A stretch of DNA of 64,000 nucleotides, taken from Dendrolimus kikuchii. Its lineage: Eukaryota > Arthropoda > Insecta > Lepidoptera > Lasiocampidae. The notes under the pieces were generated by a model that saw only the letters and a list, made by a program, of their open reading frames with translations, was not told where the DNA came from and made no database searches. The DNA is taken from the NCBI GenBank assembly GCA_019925095.2, contig CM034410.1, forward strand, positions 12,984,436 to 13,048,435, given 5' to 3'. A program made the position numbers and the translations under genes. This document shows positions 60,813 through 64,000 of the stretch, piece after piece; the first letter of the stretch is position 1, and every line of letters begins with the position of its first letter.

Positions 60813-63746
60813 ATGCAACATACAAGTAGTGATGACAGTGACCTGGACGATTTTCTTTCTTGCTCCGATAGTCTTGGTTCTGATGATGCTCGGCCCCTTC
60901 AAACAGTAATAGATTCTCACCTGTCAAATTTGCCCCTAAATTTCAATATTTTACATATCAATGCGCAGAGCATTCCGGCTCATTTTACTGATATGCAGGC
61001 TTCATTTAATAATCAAAATGTACATGCTATCATGGTATCCGAAACGTGGTTTAAACCTTGTCTCCCCACTTCTTCTTATACTTTGCCTGGTTTCGACCTG
61101 GTGCGCCATGACCGAATTGGTATTACCGGTGGAGGTGTTGCCATTTACATACGCTCGCACATTCCTTACAGAGTCATCAAAACATCACCTCAACCATCTC
61201 CTCCTGACACAGGGGAATACCTATTTATTGAAGCAATTTTAGCTTGTAAGCGTGTACTTCTCGGTGTATTTTATAGCCCCTCCCTCCGGGTAAACTTCTT
61301 CTCTTCTTTTGAAGAGCTGCTATCCGATTTTAATGTCTCCCATGAGCATATAATCCTCATGGGTGATTTCAATACATGTCTCTTAAAACGTGACCCTCGC
61401 TCAATCAATTTTGAAAATGTAATTAAATCTTGCAATCTCACTATTCTTCCACTATCTGCTACTCACCATTTTCCAAATTCTACTCCATCTCTTCTCGATC
61501 TTATTTTAGTATCTTGCCCTTCTTATGTTTCTACATACGGTCAGTGCTCAGCAGATGCCTTCTCATACCACGACTTGATCTTTGTCTCTTATAAATTGCG
61601 CCCGCCCAAAACCAAACCTAAAATTTGTATGCAGCGTAACTTTAGTGGCATAGATATGGATAGTCTCATTAAGGATGCTCGTGAAATTGACTGGTCTGAG
61701 GTCTACAAAGCAGTTTCTGTCGATGAAAAGGTGCATGTATTTAATGCAGCTTTGGTTAAGTTGTATGATTTACATGCACCCTTAAGAGCCATAAAAATTA
61801 AACATTTACCTGCTCCCTGGCTGACAGATGAAATCAAATCCTTGCAGCATAAAAAATGTTCAGCTAAGAGCAAATATAAAATTAAGCCTACAGCAGCCAA
61901 TCGTGCCAAATTTGTCAAGATCCGTAATCTCTGCAATAGGGTGTGTAGGGACGCCCAACGCCGTTATATTCACAAATCTCTTGAAATTGATGATCCTGCA
62001 AAAATATGGAAATTTCTTAAAGCTCTAGGAGTTGGCAAATCTTCGAATAGTTCACTTCCACAAGATCTAAACTTCGAGCTGTTGAATCAGCATTTCTCGT
62101 CTACTGCCAAATTCGATAGGCAATCTAAAGCTGCAACTTTAAATTACCTTTTTAATGTGCCAACTCCTGCGTATCCTTCTTTTAACTTCTGTCAATTTTC
62201 TGATTGTGATGTTAAGAAGAGCTTAATGTCTATCAGCTCTAATGCAGTCGGCAGCGACAGTATTAGCCGCAATATGATCATTCCTATATTAGACGATATC
62301 ATTCATGTAATCACCCACATTCTCAATGCTTCTGTATCTTCTGGTACATTTCCTGACTCCTGGAAGGAAGCTCATGTAATCCCATTACCTAAAAAACCCA
62401 ATCCTTCATCTTTTTCCGAATATCGTCCCATTTCCATCCTACCTTTCCTCTCTAAAGTACTGGAGCGGCTTGTACACAAACAACTCAGCGTTTTCCTTAA
62501 CACCAATTCACTTATCAATCCTTTACAGTCTGGGTTCCGTCCAGGACATAGCACCACTACTGCACTGGTTAAGATCACTGAAGATATCCGTCATGGTATG
62601 GGAAATGGTCTATTGACTATACTGTCGCTGCTTGACTTCAGTAGTGCTTTCAATAATGTTGACTTTGATGTCCTTCTAGGAATCTTGAGTTCTCTTAACA
62701 TATCTCCAACAGCTATTGACTGGTTTCGTAGTTACCTGTTTGGACGCCGGCAACGCATTCGCATCGATGATGTTTATTCATCATGGTGTGATTTGTCTGC
62801 TGGTGTTCCTCAGGGCGGCGTTTTATCACCTCTCTTATTTGCTATCTTCATTAACTCGATTTCCAATAATCTTTCTTCGTCATACCACCTCTATGCAGAT
62901 GATTTGCAGATCTATACACAATGCAATTCTAGTGACCTTTGTGAAGCTATCCACAGAACTAATAAGGATTTCACTACAATACTCGACTGGAGCAAAGCTC
63001 ATGGTCTTATGGTGAACCCAAATAAAACGAAGGTTATCATAATCGGTAGTTGTAGACTTATTTCCAGAATTGATTGGTTGTCACTTCCCCGTGTTTTATT
63101 TGACAATGTAGACATAGAAATTAGTGAAACTGTTAAGAATCTGGGAGTCGTCATTGACAGAGAACTGTCTTGGCGGCCTCATGTAACTGAAATCAGTAGG
63201 AAACTTTTCGCGTCATCCGCTTCGCTCAGAAGGTTGAAGAATTTCCTACCTACTGCTACTAAAGTTATGCTTGCACAATCCTTGCTTCTCCCCCTACTTG
63301 ATTATGCAGATGCCTGCTATCTAGACATAACCCAGGAACAACTAGATAAGCTAGAACGCCTTCAAAATGTTTGTATCCGGTTCATATTTGGTTTGCGTAA
63401 ATATGACCATGTCTCCGAATTTCGTGATAAGCTTAAATGGTTACCTATTCGCTTTCGCCGGAATGTTCACTTACTCTCACTTTTGCACAATATCCTTTAT
63501 AATCCCTGTTCTCCCCCATATTTAAAGGAACTTTTTAGTTTTCTCTATCAATCTCATTCCTGCAATTTGCGCTCAAATGAAAATCTTTTGTTAACAACAC
63601 CTGCACACACTTCATCCTTCGTAGGAAATTCTTTTGCCGTACAGGCTGTTCGACTGTGGAACTCCCTCCCCTTTCCAATCAGACAAGCTAAATCAATGAC
63701 TACATTTAAACGTATGGTCACTGACCATTATTGGTCTATTAAATAA
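60813..63746 (+). CDS. LINE ORF2: APE-type endonuclease and reverse transcriptase
   Basis: 977 residues. The endonuclease (about 45-265) shows 'ILHINAQSI', the catalytic 'SETWF' at about 77, 'GVFYSPS', 'MGDFNTC' near 183 and a terminal 'SYHDLI' histidine. The reverse transcriptase (about 500-770) shows 'IPLPKKPNP', 'YRPISILPFLSKVLE', 'SGFRPGHSTTTAL', motif A 'LLDFSSAFNNVD' near 605, 'GVPQGGVLSPLLF' and motif C 'YADDLQIY' near 693. The C-terminal part has 'KLERLQNVCIRFIFG' and 'AVRLWNSLPFPIR', common after RT in insect LINEs. All catalytic residues that can be checked are present. It nicks target DNA and primes cDNA synthesis from the nick. The N-terminus is Ser/Asp-rich. Confidence 0.93.
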   Translation: MQHTSSDDSDLDDFLSCSDSLGSDDARPLQTVIDSHLSNLPLNFNILHINAQSIPAHFTDMQASFNNQNVHAIMVSETWFKPCLPTSSYTLPGFDLVRHDRIGITGGGVAIYIRSHIPYRVIKTSPQPSPPDTGEYLFIEAILACKRVLLGVFYSPSLRVNFFSSFEELLSDFNVSHEHIILMGDFNTCLLKRDPRSINFENVIKSCNLTILPLSATHHFPNSTPSLLDLILVSCPSYVSTYGQCSADAFSYHDLIFVSYKLRPPKTKPKICMQRNFSGIDMDSLIKDAREIDWSEVYKAVSVDEKVHVFNAALVKLYDLHAPLRAIKIKHLPAPWLTDEIKSLQHKKCSAKSKYKIKPTAANRAKFVKIRNLCNRVCRDAQRRYIHKSLEIDDPAKIWKFLKALGVGKSSNSSLPQDLNFELLNQHFSSTAKFDRQSKAATLNYLFNVPTPAYPSFNFCQFSDCDVKKSLMSISSNAVGSDSISRNMIIPILDDIIHVITHILNASVSSGTFPDSWKEAHVIPLPKKPNPSSFSEYRPISILPFLSKVLERLVHKQLSVFLNTNSLINPLQSGFRPGHSTTTALVKITEDIRHGMGNGLLTILSLLDFSSAFNNVDFDVLLGILSSLNISPTAIDWFRSYLFGRRQRIRIDDVYSSWCDLSAGVPQGGVLSPLLFAIFINSISNNLSSSYHLYADDLQIYTQCNSSDLCEAIHRTNKDFTTILDWSKAHGLMVNPNKTKVIIIGSCRLISRIDWLSLPRVLFDNVDIEISETVKNLGVVIDRELSWRPHVTEISRKLFASSASLRRLKNFLPTATKVMLAQSLLLPLLDYADACYLDITQEQLDKLERLQNVCIRFIFGLRKYDHVSEFRDKLKWLPIRFRRNVHLLSLLHNILYNPCSPPYLKELFSFLYQSHSCNLRSNENLLLTTPAHTSSFVGNSFAVQAVRLWNSLPFPIRQAKSMTTFKRMVTDHYWSIK

Positions 63747-64000
63747 AAATTGTTGCATTAAATGAATGTATCTATTGTTCGTATATATATTTATAATATC
63801 ATCGTATATCTAATTATATATGTATATCTGTATGTATATATGTATATCTGTATATATGAGTAGATAGTACTTTATTTATATCTTATTTAATTTTTTTGTA
63901 ATACACCACCAAAAATCTTATATTGAAATTTCGTTTAAAATCTCCTTAGACACCGGGTTGCCTGGAAGAGATCGCTATAAGCGATAAGGCCGCCCATTGT
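63747..64000 (+). other. LINE 3' UTR with TATG/TATA repeats and tail hairpin
   Basis: After the TAA come repeats of 'tatatctgtatgtatata', then AT-rich sequence. Then 'ggttgcctggaagagatcgc' and a perfect ATCGCT-ATA-AGCGAT hairpin, about 25 bp before the window edge. The hairpin is the most conserved part of the truncated copies. Confidence 0.75.

Larger units (their letters stand above)
59280..64000 (+). mobile_element. Intact two-ORF non-LTR retrotransposon, 3' end beyond window
   Basis: 5' UTR from about 59300 (after a TA microsatellite), ORF1 59511-60233, 580-bp AT-rich spacer, ORF2 60813-63746, 3' UTR running off the end. The last 60 bp contain 'ctggaagagatcgctataag' + 'cgataaggccgcccattgt', identical in plan to the tail at 41.2 kb. 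Both ORFs are free of stops and shifts, so the copy is young and possibly competent. Clade not fixed; ORF1 is L1-like in plan and the tail lacks a plain A tract in view. Confidence 0.88.

Noticed and set aside
1..64000. Multi-gene defence or biosynthetic system
   Set aside because: The three host genes belong to unrelated conserved metazoan pathways; everything else is mobile or simple-repeat DNA.

Overview
The window is AT-rich, intron-bearing, transposon-dense animal DNA. It is most likely from a moth or butterfly. The genes are split by GT-AG introns, the proteins match metazoan families at insect-like divergence, and the repeat landscape (5'-truncated LINE tails, tRNA-derived SINEs, Helitron-like ends in CTAG|T, TIR MITEs) resembles lepidopteran genomes. 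The lineage call is inference; no species can be named.

Three complete host genes could be rebuilt exon by exon, with every junction in phase. (1) par-6, minus strand, 3842-23984: seven exons, 309 residues, PB1 + semi-CRIB + PDZ, a cell-polarity adaptor. (2) A CHCHD7/COX23-like twin CX9C mitochondrial protein, plus strand, 26775-28159: three exons, 87 residues, divergent from par-6 across about 2.8 kb that contains a dense cluster of CGATA/TATCG motifs. (3) A SELENOI/EPT1-type ethanolaminephosphotransferase, minus strand, 37099-50238: nine exons, 394 residues, with a complete CDP-alcohol phosphotransferase motif. Its terminal TGA lies near where vertebrate SELENOI carries selenocysteine. The three act in unrelated processes, and nothing suggests a functional cluster.

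The right end holds a non-LTR retrotransposon with two intact ORFs: ORF1 at 59511-60233, and ORF2 (APE endonuclease + reverse transcriptase) at 60813-63746. Its 3' tail runs off the window and matches 5'-truncated tails elsewhere in the window.

The rest is introns and intergenic DNA filled with mobile elements. The best supported are: an unclassified poly(A) retroposon family (seven copies, target-site duplications readable at most); six minus-strand LINE 3' ends, each with its own duplication; a solo LTR and a pogo-like MITE inside par-6 introns; a hAT-like MITE with an 8-bp duplication; a TIR MITE family in eight copies; two tRNA-derived SINE families; Helitron-like elements; a 1.5-kb foldback element; a 190-bp palindrome; and several tandem repeats. 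I saw no true tRNA or rRNA gene, no CRISPR array and no prokaryote-like operon. No new multi-gene system was found; the novelty is in the mobile elements and in the EPT1 stop codon.
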